Shown: one piece after another, positions 27,205 through 38,209 of the stretch
Numbering within the stretch: the stretch's first letter is position 1
Layout: each line of letters opens with the position of its first letter
DNA from: Limnothrix sp. CACIAM 69d
Lineage (GTDB): Bacteria; Cyanobacteriota; Cyanobacteriia; CACIAM-69d
Length of the DNA: 64,000 bases
Reading direction: 5' to 3'
NCBI GenBank assembly: GCA_001913845.2
Contig: MKGP02000053.1
Location: forward strand, 124,001 to 188,000
Translations under genes and position numbers: made by a program
The notes under the pieces: model-generated
Seen by the model: only the letters and a program-made list of their open reading frames with translations
Told to the model about the DNA's origin: nothing
Databases searched by the model: none

Positions 27205-30200
27205 ATGACCGACAAACTCGCGACCACGACCCCTTCGTTTCTGCTGCCCGACCTAATTGAAATTCAACGGGCCAGCTTCCGTTGGTTTCTCGAAGAAGGC
27301 CTGATCGAAGAACTTGATAGCTTCTCCCCGATCACGGACTATACCGGCAAGTTGGAGCTGCACTTCATCGGCAAAAACTACAAGCTGAAGCGGCCCAAAT
27401 ACGACGTTGATGAAGCCAAGCGGCGGGATGCCACCTATTCGGTGCAAATGTATGTGCCGACCCGGTTGATCAACAAGGAAACCGGCGAAATTAAGGAGCA
27501 GGAAGTCTTTATTGGCGATCTGCCCCTGATGACGGAGCGCGGTACCTTCATCATCAACGGCGCGGAACGGGTGATCGTGAATCAGATCGTCCGTAGCCCT
27601 GGCGTTTACTACAAGTTTGAAATCGACAAGAGCGGTCGCCGTACCTATTCCGCCAGCTTGATTCCCAACCGGGGCGCTTGGCTGAAGTTTGAGACCGACA
27701 AAAACGACATGGTTTGGGTGCGGATCGACAAGACCCGCAAACTGTCGGCCCAGGTGCTGCTGAAGGCCCTGGGCTGGACGACGGCGGAAATTCTTGATGG
27801 GCTGCGTCACCCGGAATATTTCCAACGGACGATCGAAAAAGAAGGCGACTTCTCCGAAGAAGAAGCGCTGATGGAGCTGTATCGCAAGCTGCGGCCGGGC
27901 GAACCGCCGACGGTCTCGGGTGGTCAGCAACTGTTGGATTCGCGCTTCTTTGATCCCAAGCGCTACGATCTGGGCAAGGTGGGCCGCTACAAGATCAACC
28001 GCAAGCTGCACCTAAACATTCCCGACACGGTGCGCGTGCTGACCCCGCAGGATATTCTGTCGGCGATCGACTACCTGATCAACTTGGAATTCGACCTGGG
28101 CAGCACCGACGACATCGACCACCTGGGCAACCGTCGGGTGCGATCGGTCGGTGAGCTGTTGCAAAACCAAGTGCGTGTGGGTCTGAACCGGTTGGAGCGG
28201 ATCATTCGCGAGCGGATGACCGTTTCCGATGCGGATTCCTTGACTCCGGCTTCGTTGGTGAACCCGAAACCCCTGGTGGCGGCGATTAAGGAGTTCTTTG
28301 GCTCCAGCCAACTGTCCCAGTTCATGGATCAGACCAACCCCCTGGCGGAGTTGACCCACAAGCGCCGTCTCAGCGCCCTCGGCCCCGGCGGTTTGACCCG
28401 GGAGCGGGCGGGCTTCGCGGTGCGCGACATTCACCCCAGCCACCATGGCCGGATCTGCCCGATCGAAACGCCGGAAGGCCCGAACGCCGGTCTGATTGGC
28501 TCCTTGGCGACCCATGCCCGCGTTAATCCCTACGGATTCATTACCACCCCGGTTTTTCCGGTGGAAAATGGCCGCGTCCGGCTCGATCGCTCGCCGATCT
28601 ACATGACCGCCGACGAAGAGGACGATGTGCGCGTGGCTCCTGGGGATGTGCCCATGGATGAAAACGGCTACATCCTTGGGGAATCCGTGCCCGTGCGCTA
28701 CCGTCAGGAATTCACCACCACCACCCCCGACCAGGTGGACTACATCGCCGTTTCCCCGGTACAAATCATCTCGGTGGCAACGTCCTTGATTCCGTTCCTG
28801 GAGCATGACGACGCAAACCGGGCCCTGATGGGATCGAACATGCAACGGCAAGCTGTGCCCCTGTTGCGGCCCGAGCGGCCCCTCGTCGGTACGGGTCTGG
28901 AAGCCCAGGCCGCCCGCGACTCGGGGATGGTGATTGTTTCTCGTACCGCTGGGGAAGTGGTCTACGTGTCCGCTAAGGAAATCCGTGTCAAGGATCCGAA
29001 CGGCAACATCCTGGAATACGAGCTGCAAAAATACCAGCGATCGAACCAAGACACCTGCTTGAACCAGCGCCCCTTGGTCTACAGCGGCGAGCGCGTGGTG
29101 GCCGGGCAAGTGCTGGCCGATGGCTCTTCCACCGAAGGCGGCGAGCTGGCCCTGGGTCAGAACGTCACCGTCGTTTACATGCCCTGGGAAGGCTACAACT
29201 ACGAAGACGCAATCCTGATCAGTGAGCGCCTGGTGGCCGAGGATGTCTATACCTCGATTCACGTTGAAAAATTCGAGATTGAAGCCCGCCAAACCAAGCT
29301 CGGCCCCGAAGAAATCACCCGCGAAATTCCCAACGTCGGGGAAGATGCCCTGCGGCAACTGGACGAGCACGGCATCATCCGGATCGGCGCTTGGGTCGAG
29401 TCCGGTGACATCCTGGTCGGGAAAGTCACGCCCAAGGGTGAATCGGATCAGCCGCCGGAAGAAAAGCTGTTGCGAGCGATCTTCGGTGAAAAGGCCCGGG
29501 ATGTGCGCGATAACTCCCTGCGCGTGCCTAACGGTGAAAAGGGTCGCGTTGTTGATGTGCGCGTGTTCACCCGCGAGCAGGGCGACGAGCTGCCCCCCGG
29601 CGCGAACATGGTTGTGCGAGTTTATGTGGCCCAAAAGCGGAAAATCCAAGTGGGCGACAAGATGGCCGGTCGCCACGGTAATAAGGGGATCATCTCCAAG
29701 ATTCTGCCCGTGGAAGATATGCCCTTCTTGCCCGATGGTAGCCCGGTCGATGTGGTGCTGAATCCGCTGGGGGTGCCCTCCCGGATGAACGTTGGTCAGG
29801 TGTTTGAGTGCTTGCTGGGTTGGGCCGGTGAGCAGTTGGGGATGCGCTTCAAGGTCACGCCCTTTGACGAAATGTACGGGGCAGAAGCCTCCCGCTTGGC
29901 GGTGCATGGCAAGTTGCAGGAAGCCCGCGACGAAACCGGCAAGGACTGGCTGTTTGAGCCGACCAATCCCGGCAAAATCACGGTCTACGACGGCCGCACC
30001 GGGGAGCCGTTCGATCGCCCCGTCACCGTCGGCAAGGGCTACATGCTGAAGCTAGTCCACTTGGTTGATGACAAGATCCACGCCCGCAGCACCGGCCCCT
30101 ACTCACTGGTGACCCAACAGCCCCTCGGCGGTAAAGCCCAACAGGGTGGTCAGCGGTTTGGGGAAATGGAAGTGTGGGCCCTGGAAGCCTTCGGGGCGGC

Positions 30201-30504
30201 CTACATCCTGCAAGAGCTGCTGACGGTCAAGTCCGACGACATGCAGGGCCGCAACGAAGCCCTCAATGCGATCGTCAAGGGCAAAGCGATCCCGCGCCCC
30301 GGCACGCCGGAATCCTTCAAGGTGTTGATGCGCGAGTTGCAGTCCCTTTGCCTGGACATCGCCGTCCACAAGAGTGAAATCCAAGACGACGGCACCAGCC
30401 GCGATGTGGAGGTAGACCTGATGATCGACATTCCCGGTGTGCGCCGCGCGCCCACCCGTCCCACTTACGAAGTGTTTGCCCGTGAAGGGTTTGACGACGA
30501 GTAA
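27205..30504 (+). CDS. rpoB: RNA polymerase beta subunit
   Basis: Second-largest catalytic subunit of RNA polymerase. From ATG 27205, preceded by aggag, the protein is 1,099 residues, the usual cyanobacterial size. Landmarks: the N-terminal [21 protein letters not shown] start, the rifampicin region with [26 protein letters not shown] (about residue 372 on), [18 protein letters not shown], the GYNYEDAI block (about 664), the KGESDQ and [12 protein letters not shown] blocks (about 818), and the C-terminal [15 protein letters not shown]. An in-frame extension back to 27127 exists but lacks a ribosome-binding site. Complete. Confidence 0.98.
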   Translation: MTDKLATTTPSFLLPDLIEIQRASFRWFLEEGLIEELDSFSPITDYTGKLELHFIGKNYKLKRPKYDVDEAKRRDATYSVQMYVPTRLINKETGEIKEQEVFIGDLPLMTERGTFIINGAERVIVNQIVRSPGVYYKFEIDKSGRRTYSASLIPNRGAWLKFETDKNDMVWVRIDKTRKLSAQVLLKALGWTTAEILDGLRHPEYFQRTIEKEGDFSEEEALMELYRKLRPGEPPTVSGGQQLLDSRFFDPKRYDLGKVGRYKINRKLHLNIPDTVRVLTPQDILSAIDYLINLEFDLGSTDDIDHLGNRRVRSVGELLQNQVRVGLNRLERIIRERMTVSDADSLTPASLVNPKPLVAAIKEFFGSSQLSQFMDQTNPLAELTHKRRLSALGPGGLTRERAGFAVRDIHPSHHGRICPIETPEGPNAGLIGSLATHARVNPYGFITTPVFPVENGRVRLDRSPIYMTADEEDDVRVAPGDVPMDENGYILGESVPVRYRQEFTTTTPDQVDYIAVSPVQIISVATSLIPFLEHDDANRALMGSNMQRQAVPLLRPERPLVGTGLEAQAARDSGMVIVSRTAGEVVYVSAKEIRVKDPNGNILEYELQKYQRSNQDTCLNQRPLVYSGERVVAGQVLADGSSTEGGELALGQNVTVVYMPWEGYNYEDAILISERLVAEDVYTSIHVEKFEIEARQTKLGPEEITREIPNVGEDALRQLDEHGIIRIGAWVESGDILVGKVTPKGESDQPPEEKLLRAIFGEKARDVRDNSLRVPNGEKGRVVDVRVFTREQGDELPPGANMVVRVYVAQKRKIQVGDKMAGRHGNKGIISKILPVEDMPFLPDGSPVDVVLNPLGVPSRMNVGQVFECLLGWAGEQLGMRFKVTPFDEMYGAEASRLAVHGKLQEARDETGKDWLFEPTNPGKITVYDGRTGEPFDRPVTVGKGYMLKLVHLVDDKIHARSTGPYSLVTQQPLGGKAQQGGQRFGEMEVWALEAFGAAYILQELLTVKSDDMQGRNEALNAIVKGKAIPRPGTPESFKVLMRELQSLCLDIAVHKSEIQDDGTSRDVEVDLMIDIPGVRRAPTRPTYEVFAREGFDDE

Positions 30505-30601
30505 GGTTTGAGTTCTGCGGCTCGATCGCCCTTCATCTCCTGCCTGGGGCGATCGACCCATTCCCGTTTGCCTGCTGATTGCCCACCGTCACCGAACAAC
30601 C

Positions 30602-32680
30602 ATGTCGAAACTCAAGCAGCGCTTTGACTACGTAAAGATCGGCATCGCCTCGCCCGAGCGGATTCGCCAATGGGGCGAGCGTACCTTGCCCAACGGTCAA
30701 ATCGTCGGTGAAGTGACCAAGCCCGAAACGATCAACTACCGCACCCTGAAGCCCGAAATGGACGGGCTATTCTGCGAGCGGATTTTTGGCCCCGCGAAGG
30801 ACTGGGAATGCCACTGTGGCAAATACAAGCGGGTGCGCCACCGTGGCATTGTCTGCGAACGTTGCGGCGTGGAAGTGACCGAATCGCGGGTGCGTCGTCA
30901 CCGGATGGGCTTTATCAAACTGGCGGCCCCCGTCACCCACGTTTGGTATCTGAAGGGGATCCCCAGTTACATGGCAATCCTGTTGGATATGCCCCTGCGG
31001 GACGTGGAGCAGGTGGTGTACTTCAACTCCTACGTGGTGCTTGATCCGGGCAATGCGGCGGATCTCAGCTACAAGCAACTGCTGAGCGAAGAGCAGTGGA
31101 TTGAAATTGAAGATCGCCTCTACGCCGATGATTCGGATCTGGAAGGCGTGGAAGTGGGCATTGGGGCCGAAGCGATTCAGCGCCTGTTGCAGGATATTCC
31201 CCTGGAGCAGGAAGCCGAGCGCCTGCGGGAAGAAATCGCTACGGCCAAGGGGCAAAAGCGGGCCAAGTTGATCAAGCGCTTGCGGGTGATTGACAACTTT
31301 GTGGCCACTGGGGCGAAGGCCGAGTGGATGGTGCTGGATGTGATTCCGGTGATTCCGCCTGACCTGCGACCGATGGTGCAGTTGGATGGGGGCCGGTTTG
31401 CCACCTCGGACTTGAACGATCTCTATCGTCGGGTAATTAACCGCAACAACCGGTTGGCTCGTTTGCAAGAGATCCTGGCTCCGGAAATCATTGTCCGCAA
31501 CGAAAAGCGGATGTTGCAGGAAGCCGTGGATGCGCTGATTGATAACGGTCGGCGGGGTCGAACGGTGGTGGGAGCCAACAACCGCCCCCTGAAATCCCTG
31601 TCGGACATCATTGAAGGGAAACAGGGTCGCTTCCGCCAAAACCTGCTGGGTAAACGGGTAGACTACTCCGGCCGTTCCGTAATCGTGGTGGGGCCCAACC
31701 TGAAGATCCACCAGTGCGGTCTGCCCCGGGAAATGGCGATCGAGCTGTTCCAGCCCTTCGTGATTCACCGGTTGATCAAGCAAGGCCTGGTCAACAACAT
31801 CAAGGCCGCCAAGAAGATGATCCAGCGCAACGATCCCGCCGTTTGGGATGTGCTGGAAGAGGTGATCGATGGCCACCCGGTGATGCTGAACCGCGCTCCG
31901 ACCCTGCACCGGTTGGGGATTCAGGCCTTTGAGCCGATCTTGGTCGATGGGCGTGCCATTCAGTTGCACCCGTTGGTCTGTCCGGCCTTTAATGCGGACT
32001 TTGACGGTGACCAAATGGCGGTACACGTGCCCCTATCTTTGGAAGCTCAAGCGGAAGCGCGCTTGCTGATGTTGGCTTCTAATAACGTGCTGTCACCGGC
32101 TACGGGTCGCCCGATTATTACCCCCAGCCAAGACATGGTGTTGGGCTGTTACTACCTAACGGCCGAAAACCCGAACCAGAAGGCCGATGTGCTGCGCTAC
32201 TTTGCCAGCCTGGATGATGCGACGATCGCCTACGATCGGGGCAAGGTGGGTCTCCATACCTATGTTTGGGTGCAATACAACGGCCCCGTGGAGCATGACG
32301 AGGCGATCGGGGAGCAGTGGGTGATGGTGGGCGAAGACACCGTCGATGTGTCCCTGAATGGTGAAACCCCCGTGATTAACAACGGCCATGTGGTGGTGGA
32401 AGGCACGGCCTTGGCGGCCGGTGTGAGTGCGCCCGCCACGGGTCAGGTGATTCGGATTACGGCGGAGCAGGTGACGATTCGGGTGGCCCAGCCGGCCGAG
32501 TCCGTGACGGTTCCCGCAGGCAGCACCGCCACCACCATCACCCTGGGCAAAAAGACCCGCCGCCCCCTCAGCCTCCGGCGCGAGTGCGATGGTGAACTGC
32601 TGGCCCAATATATCCGCACCACGCCGGGTCGCATTTTGCTGAACCAAACGATTCAACAGGCTGTCCTCAGCATCGGCTAA
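30602..32680 (+). CDS. rpoC1: RNA polymerase gamma subunit (N-terminal half of beta')
   Basis: In cyanobacteria beta' is split, and this is the N-terminal part. It has a zinc finger with Cys 70, 72, 85 and 88 (CHCG ... CERCG) and the catalytic magnesium loop NADFDGD at 464-470. At 692 residues it is clearly longer than the roughly 620-630 I know for RpoC1. The excess lies near the C-terminus: between [10 protein letters not shown] (about 575) and the normal end [13 protein letters not shown] (about 670) is a Val/Thr/Gly-rich stretch of roughly 90 residues, where relatives have about 30. The frame is intact and the terminal motif is preserved, so I take it as an insertion, not an error. It is 97 bp after rpoB. 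Confidence 0.98.
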   Translation: MSKLKQRFDYVKIGIASPERIRQWGERTLPNGQIVGEVTKPETINYRTLKPEMDGLFCERIFGPAKDWECHCGKYKRVRHRGIVCERCGVEVTESRVRRHRMGFIKLAAPVTHVWYLKGIPSYMAILLDMPLRDVEQVVYFNSYVVLDPGNAADLSYKQLLSEEQWIEIEDRLYADDSDLEGVEVGIGAEAIQRLLQDIPLEQEAERLREEIATAKGQKRAKLIKRLRVIDNFVATGAKAEWMVLDVIPVIPPDLRPMVQLDGGRFATSDLNDLYRRVINRNNRLARLQEILAPEIIVRNEKRMLQEAVDALIDNGRRGRTVVGANNRPLKSLSDIIEGKQGRFRQNLLGKRVDYSGRSVIVVGPNLKIHQCGLPREMAIELFQPFVIHRLIKQGLVNNIKAAKKMIQRNDPAVWDVLEEVIDGHPVMLNRAPTLHRLGIQAFEPILVDGRAIQLHPLVCPAFNADFDGDQMAVHVPLSLEAQAEARLLMLASNNVLSPATGRPIITPSQDMVLGCYYLTAENPNQKADVLRYFASLDDATIAYDRGKVGLHTYVWVQYNGPVEHDEAIGEQWVMVGEDTVDVSLNGETPVINNGHVVVEGTALAAGVSAPATGQVIRITAEQVTIRVAQPAESVTVPAGSTATTITLGKKTRRPLSLRRECDGELLAQYIRTTPGRILLNQTIQQAVLSIG

Positions 32681-32775
32681 TTCAGCCTGCGCGATCGCCC
32701 CGTTGGCCCTGGCTCCGATCGGGGCGATCGCTTTTCCCTGCTTGGCCCCATCACCGCAACAAGATCGAACCGATC

Positions 32776-35700
32776 ATGGCTGACCAACCGACCCAACCCA
32801 TCTTTTACAACCGCGTGATCCGTAAGGGTCAACTGCGGAACCTGATTGCCTGGGCCTTTACCCACTACGGAACGGCCCGCACCTCCCAGCTCGCCGATGC
32901 CCTGAAGGATCTGGGCTTTAAATTCGCCACCCGTGCCGGGGTCTCGATTAGTGTCGATGACCTGCAAATTCCGCCCATTAAGCGCCAACTGCTGGAAGCC
33001 GCCGAAGAGGAAATCCGCCGCACGGAAACCAAATATGTGCGCGGGGAAATTACGGAAGTGGAGCGCTTCCAAAAGGTCATCGATACCTGGAACGGCACCA
33101 GCGAAAACCTGAAAGATGAGGTGGTGCGCAACTTTGAGTCCAACGATCCCCTGAACTCCGTCTACATGATGGCGTTCTCCGGGGCACGGGGGAACCTGTC
33201 CCAGGTGCGCCAGTTGGTGGGGATGCGCGGCTTGATGGCCAACCCCCAGGGGGAAATCATCGACTTGCCGATTAAAACCAACTTCCGCGAAGGGTTGACC
33301 GTTACCGAATACATCATTTCCTCCTACGGGGCCCGTAAGGGATTGGTGGACACGGCGTTGCGCACGGCGGACTCCGGTTACCTAACGCGCCGGTTGGTGG
33401 ACGTGTCTCAGGACACGATCATTCGGGAAACCGATTGCGGCACGGAACGGGGGATTCCGGTTCGGGCCATGACCGACGATGAAAAAATCCTGATTCCGAT
33501 TAGCTCCCGGCTCTTGGGTCGGGTGGTGGCGGTGGATGTGGTTCATCCGCAAACCGGTGAGGTGCTGGCGGCCCGCAACCAAGACATTTCCGATGAGTTG
33601 GCCAAGGAAATCGAAGCGGCGGGTGTGGAAGAGGTGATCGTGCGATCGCCCCTGACCTGTGAAGCGGCTCGATCGGTCTGCCAAAAGTGCTATGGCTGGA
33701 GCTTGGCCCACGGCAGCATGGTGGACATGGGCGAAGCGGTGGGGATTATCGCGGCCCAGTCGATCGGGGAACCCGGGACACAGCTCACCATGCGCACCTT
33801 CCACACGGGGGGGGTTTTCACCGGGGAAGTGGCCGGTCAGATTCGTGCGCCCTTTGATGGGGTGGTCAAATATCCCAAGAACCTGCGGGCCCGCTCCTTC
33901 CGCACCCGCCACGGGGAAGATGCCCTGTTGCTGGAAGCGCCTACCAAACTCACCGTGGAAGCCAGCGGCAAAAAGGAAACCTTTGAAGCCAGCCAAGGTT
34001 CGATCCTGATTGCCCGCAGCGGCGAGGAAGTGAAGCTGGGGCAAATGCTGGTGGAGGTGCAGGCCCAAGGGCGCACCACCCGGAAATCCACGGAAAAAGC
34101 CACCAAGGACGTGCCTTCGGACATGGCCGGTGAGGTGCTGTTCGATGGAGTCTATCCCGAAGAGAAAAAAGACCGCCAGGGCAACACCACCCGGATTGCT
34201 CAACGGAGTGGGCTGATTTGGGTGCTGTCCGGGGAAGTCTACAACCTGCCGCCGGGAGCTGAACCCACGGTTAAAAATGGCAGCGTGGTAGAAGCCAACA
34301 GCATTTTGGCGGAAACTCGCCTGGTGACGGAGCATGGCGGGGTGGTGCGCCTCCCGATCGAGGTGGCCGAAGCCGACGGCAAGGCCGGCAGCCGGGAAAT
34401 TGAAATCATCACCGCCTCGGTGTTGCTGAATGAAGCTCGAATTCGCACCGAAAGCGCCCAAGGTCGCGATCACTACCTGATCGAGACCGATCGGGGACAA
34501 CTGTTCTCCCTGATCGCCACCCCCGGCACCAAGGTGTTGCACAACCAAGTGGTAGCCGAGCTGATCGACGACCACTACCGCACCAGCACTGGTGGGATTC
34601 TGCGCTACTCCGGCGTGGAGGTGGCTAAAAAAGCCAAAGGCAAACAGGGCTATGAGGTGCTCCAAGGGGGCACACTGCTTTGGATTCCCGAAGAAACCCA
34701 TGAAATCAACAAGGACATCTCCCTGTTGATGGTGGAAGACGGCCAGTATGTGGAAGCGGGCACGGAGATTGTCAAAGACATCTTCTGCCAGAGCGCCGGG
34801 ATCGTGGAAGTGATCCAAAAGAACGACATTCTGCGGGAAATTTCGATCAAGCCTGGTGACTTGCGGATGGTCGATGATCCGGACTTGGTGGCCACCGTCG
34901 ATGGGCAAATCATCACCCCCGGTCAAGACATCATTCCGGGGCTGCCGGCCGAAGAGCTGGTTTGTGTGGAATATGTGGAAACGCCGGAAGGGTCCGGGCT
35001 GTTGCTGCGGCCGGTGATTGAGTTCACCGTGCCCGATGAGCCGGCCGTGCCGAGCCAAGATTCCGCCGAAGAAGCCGGGCGATCGATCAAACTGCGGGCC
35101 GTGCAGCGGATTCCGTTCAAGGACGGTGAGCGGGTTAAGTCCGTGGAAGGGATTGACCTGCTGCGCACCCAACTGATCCTGGAAATGGATAAGGGCACGC
35201 CGCAGTTGGCCGCCGATATTGAACTGGTGGATGATCCCACGGACGAAGAGATCAAGCGCCTGCAACTGGTGATTTTGGAATCCCTGGTGGTGCGGCGGGA
35301 CGTGTCGGCGGATCCGACCCAGGGCAGCACCCACACGCGGCTGCTGGTGAAGGACGGCGATCGGGTGGATCCGGGAGCCGTGGTGGCCCGCACCGAAATT
35401 CAAGCCAAGGACGGCGGGGAAGTGCGCGGCATTCGCGGCGACGGGGAAAGCCTGCGACGGTTGTTGATCATGCGCCCCACCGATCAGTTGACGGTGGCAA
35501 CCCAAGAAGCCCCAACCGTGAAGGTGGATGACCTGGTGGTGGCGGGCAAGAGCGAAATTGCCCCCGGCCAGGTCAGCACCGAATCGGGTCAAGTGCTGTC
35601 GATCGGGGAAGATCACGTGGTGTTGCGGGTGGCACGCCCCTACCGCGTGTCCTCCCAAGCCGTCTTGCACATTGATGATGGCGATCTGGTGCAGCGGGGT

Positions 35701-36795
35701 GACAACCTCGTGCTGCTGGTGTTTGAGCGCACCAAAACCGGAGACATCATCCAGGGTCTGCCCCGGATTGAGGAACTGCTGGAAGCCCGGAAGCCCAAGG
35801 AAGCTTGCGTGTTGGCTCGTCGTCCCGGCACGGCCCAAGTGGTCTATGGGGAAGATGACACGGTGGAAGTCAAGATCATCGAGAACGATGGCACCTTGGC
35901 GGAATACCCGATTCGAGCCGGTCAAAACGTGCAAGTGGTCGATGGTCAAACGGCGAACGTGGCGGAACCGCTGACCGACGGCCCGGCCAACCCCCACGAA
36001 ACCCTGGAAATCTTCTACAACTACTACGCGGAGTTGATGTCGCCCTACGAAGCGGCCCTCGACAGCTTGCAGCGGGTGCAGAAGTTCCTGGTGGATGAAG
36101 TCCAGTCCGTGTACCAGTCCCAGGGGATTGAAATCTCCGACAAGCACATTGAAGTGATTGTGCGGCAGATGACCTCCAAGGTGCGGATCGATGACGGTGG
36201 CGATACGACGATGCTGCCGGGTGAGTTGGTGGAACTGCAACAGGTGGAGCGGGTGAATGAAGCCATGTCGATTACCGGCGCGGCTCCGGCCCTTTACACG
36301 CCAGTACTCTTGGGGATCACCAAGGCTTCGCTGAACACGGACAGTTTCATTTCGGCGGCCAGCTTCCAAGAAACCACGCGGGTGCTGACGGAGGCGGCGA
36401 TCGAGGGCAAATCCGATTGGCTGCGTGGCCTGAAGGAAAACGTGATCATCGGTCGTCTGATTCCGGCGGGGACAGGCTTCAATGCCTACGAAGAAGGCCT
36501 GGTGGATGAAATTAGCCCCTATGAAACCACGGGCTATACCCTGACCGATCCGCTCTACGGTGACGATGGGGAACTGGCCGATGTGGTGCTGGACGATCGC
36601 ACGGCGCGGGCCTATGAGCTGGAAGGGACGATCGACCTGGGAGCTGAGGCGGCCTATGGCCTGAGTCGCAACCCGGCGATCATTGATGATGAGGACATTG
36701 GTGGCAGCTACGGTAGCCGCTACACCAGCGGCGGCGATGAGGAAGAGGAAGAGAGCTACACCGACGGCGGTGAAGATTTCGATGAGGAAGACTAG
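32776..36795 (+). CDS. rpoC2: RNA polymerase beta' subunit (C-terminal half)
   Basis: C-terminal part of split beta', 1,339 residues. Near the start are the bridge helix/trigger-loop elements ([12 protein letters not shown], about 140; [15 protein letters not shown], about 176) and the [19 protein letters not shown] block (about 330). After that a very long run of barrel-like repeats (roughly 345-970) corresponds to the large lineage-specific insertion in the trigger loop of cyanobacterial polymerase. The end returns to conserved text ([15 protein letters not shown], about 993; [28 protein letters not shown], about 1178) and closes with a highly acidic tail. It lies 95 bp after rpoC1 and is followed by the terminator at 36926. 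Confidence 0.98.
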   Translation: MADQPTQPIFYNRVIRKGQLRNLIAWAFTHYGTARTSQLADALKDLGFKFATRAGVSISVDDLQIPPIKRQLLEAAEEEIRRTETKYVRGEITEVERFQKVIDTWNGTSENLKDEVVRNFESNDPLNSVYMMAFSGARGNLSQVRQLVGMRGLMANPQGEIIDLPIKTNFREGLTVTEYIISSYGARKGLVDTALRTADSGYLTRRLVDVSQDTIIRETDCGTERGIPVRAMTDDEKILIPISSRLLGRVVAVDVVHPQTGEVLAARNQDISDELAKEIEAAGVEEVIVRSPLTCEAARSVCQKCYGWSLAHGSMVDMGEAVGIIAAQSIGEPGTQLTMRTFHTGGVFTGEVAGQIRAPFDGVVKYPKNLRARSFRTRHGEDALLLEAPTKLTVEASGKKETFEASQGSILIARSGEEVKLGQMLVEVQAQGRTTRKSTEKATKDVPSDMAGEVLFDGVYPEEKKDRQGNTTRIAQRSGLIWVLSGEVYNLPPGAEPTVKNGSVVEANSILAETRLVTEHGGVVRLPIEVAEADGKAGSREIEIITASVLLNEARIRTESAQGRDHYLIETDRGQLFSLIATPGTKVLHNQVVAELIDDHYRTSTGGILRYSGVEVAKKAKGKQGYEVLQGGTLLWIPEETHEINKDISLLMVEDGQYVEAGTEIVKDIFCQSAGIVEVIQKNDILREISIKPGDLRMVDDPDLVATVDGQIITPGQDIIPGLPAEELVCVEYVETPEGSGLLLRPVIEFTVPDEPAVPSQDSAEEAGRSIKLRAVQRIPFKDGERVKSVEGIDLLRTQLILEMDKGTPQLAADIELVDDPTDEEIKRLQLVILESLVVRRDVSADPTQGSTHTRLLVKDGDRVDPGAVVARTEIQAKDGGEVRGIRGDGESLRRLLIMRPTDQLTVATQEAPTVKVDDLVVAGKSEIAPGQVSTESGQVLSIGEDHVVLRVARPYRVSSQAVLHIDDGDLVQRGDNLVLLVFERTKTGDIIQGLPRIEELLEARKPKEACVLARRPGTAQVVYGEDDTVEVKIIENDGTLAEYPIRAGQNVQVVDGQTANVAEPLTDGPANPHETLEIFYNYYAELMSPYEAALDSLQRVQKFLVDEVQSVYQSQGIEISDKHIEVIVRQMTSKVRIDDGGDTTMLPGELVELQQVERVNEAMSITGAAPALYTPVLLGITKASLNTDSFISAASFQETTRVLTEAAIEGKSDWLRGLKENVIIGRLIPAGTGFNAYEEGLVDEISPYETTGYTLTDPLYGDDGELADVVLDDRTARAYELEGTIDLGAEAAYGLSRNPAIIDDEDIGGSYGSRYTSGGDEEEEESYTDGGEDFDEED

Positions 36796-36925
36796 GTGCT
36801 CAGCCCTGTGACCCGATCGCCCGGCTCGATCGGGGAGCGGGTGATGGGGGCAGGGCCCAACCTCAGCAACTGGATGCAGCCGCTTGATGCAGCCGCTTGA
36901 TGCATCTTGATTAAGCGTTATTCCG

Positions 36926-36968
36926 AGGAGCGATCCAGATCATTGAGATCATGGGATCGCTCCTTTTT
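36926..36968 (+). terminator. Intrinsic terminator of the rpo operon
   Basis: Perfect 11-bp stem aggagcgatcc (36926-36936) / ggatcgctcct (36954-36964), running into ttttt, 130 bp after the rpoC2 stop. Just before it, at about 36870-36905, gatgcagccgctt is tandemly repeated. Confidence 0.88.
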
Positions 36969-36994
36969 GATGGCGACGTGACCAACCCGGCATA

Positions 36995-38125
36995 ATGAGA
37001 AAGGCCCCAATTTCTACCCTTGAGGACAATCCCTTGAGCGCGATCGAGCTACGCCGTACCCCCTTGTTTGCCGCCTGTGTGGAGTTGGGCGCAAAAATGA
37101 CCGGCTTTGGCGGTTGGGAAATGCCGGTGCAGTTTGCTGGCCTGATGGAAGAGCACCGAACCGTGCGATCGGGTGTGGGCTGTTTTGACATTTCTCACAT
37201 GGGCAAGCTGGAACTGCAAGGCCCCTGGCAAACGGCCTTAGGACAGTTAGTGCCCAGCGATCTCAGCCCGCTCCAGCCGGGACAAGGGAAATATACGGTG
37301 CTGCTGAACGAACAGGGCGGCATTGTGGATGACTTGATTGTCTATAGCGAAGGGGCCGATCGGGCCACGGTGATTATTAATGCCGCCACTACCGCCAAGG
37401 ATCTGGCTTGGTTGGCAGCTCACTTGGATCCGGCGGTGACGGTTATTGATCGATCGGCCGAGCAAATCCTGATTGCGGTGCAGGGCCCAGCCGCCGCCGC
37501 CACCCTGCAACCCTGGATCACGGCGGATTTGGGACAACTCAAGTTCTATCGATCGATTCGCACGCACCTGGAAACCGATCCCGTTTTCATGGCCCGCACC
37601 GGCTACACAGGCGAAGATGGTTTTGAAATCATGCTGGATCTGGAGGCGGGCCAACGGCTTTGGCAGCGGTTAATTGAAGCGGGCGTGGCTCCTTGTGGGC
37701 TGGGATCCCGCGATACCCTGCGTTTGGAAGCGGCCATGGCCCTCTATGGCCAGGACATCACCGAGGAAACCACACCCTTTGAAGGCAGCTTAGATTGGCT
37801 GGTGCATCTCGATCGCAAGGGAGACTTCATCGGGCGGGCGGCCCTGGAGGCTCAACAGGCGGCCGGCATTCCCCGCCGCCTGGTGGGGTTGAGCTTGCCC
37901 GATCGTCACATTGCCCGCCACGATTACCCGGTGCTGTATCAGGGTGAGCCGGTGGGCATCGTCACCAGCGGGACATTTTCCCCCACCCTCAGCCGCCCGA
38001 TCGCCCTGGCCTACGTGCCCACGGCCCTGGCGGAAGTGGGGCAAGCCTTGGAGGTGCAAATTCGGAATAAATTCATCACCGCTGAGGTGGTCAATCGTCC
38101 CTTCTACCGCCGTCCCAAACCCTAG
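36995..38125 (+). CDS. gcvT: Aminomethyltransferase (glycine cleavage T protein)
   Basis: T protein of the glycine cleavage system, transferring the aminomethyl carbon to tetrahydrofolate. Landmarks are TPLFAACVELGAKMTGFGGWEMPVQF (near residue 24), HRTVRSGVGCFDISHMGK, QGGIVDDLIVY (about 108), ARTGYTGEDGFEI (about 198), the substrate-site LGSRDTLRLEAAMALYG (about 236) and VGIVTSGTFSPTL (about 322). About 376 residues, normal. The start is uncertain: ATG 36995 has no Shine-Dalgarno, while TTG 37034 has gagga at eight bases and would leave a nine-residue lead. gcvP and gcvH are not in the window. Confidence 0.95.
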   Translation: MRKAPISTLEDNPLSAIELRRTPLFAACVELGAKMTGFGGWEMPVQFAGLMEEHRTVRSGVGCFDISHMGKLELQGPWQTALGQLVPSDLSPLQPGQGKYTVLLNEQGGIVDDLIVYSEGADRATVIINAATTAKDLAWLAAHLDPAVTVIDRSAEQILIAVQGPAAAATLQPWITADLGQLKFYRSIRTHLETDPVFMARTGYTGEDGFEIMLDLEAGQRLWQRLIEAGVAPCGLGSRDTLRLEAAMALYGQDITEETTPFEGSLDWLVHLDRKGDFIGRAALEAQQAAGIPRRLVGLSLPDRHIARHDYPVLYQGEPVGIVTSGTFSPTLSRPIALAYVPTALAEVGQALEVQIRNKFITAEVVNRPFYRRPKP

Positions 38126-38209
38126 TGGTTTGCAGATTGGCCTGATCACCCCGATCGTCCCAATTGCCCTGACCCGCCGCCTGATCCGTTGCCCGCCCGA
38201 GAGTGACCC

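Noticed and set aside
28012..29907. 631-codon minus-strand open frame opposite rpoB
   Set aside because: Same shadow effect as in rpoC2; composition is not protein-like and rpoB is unmistakable.
33382..36369. 995-codon minus-strand open frame opposite rpoC2
   Set aside because: A shadow of the rpoC2 codon bias: the codons whose complements are stops are rare there. It has no ribosome-binding site and resembles no family (His/Gln-rich nonsense composition).
36796..36994. Possible glycine riboswitch before gcvT
   Set aside because: The spacer is taken up by the rpo terminator and short direct repeats; no riboswitch core could be recognised.
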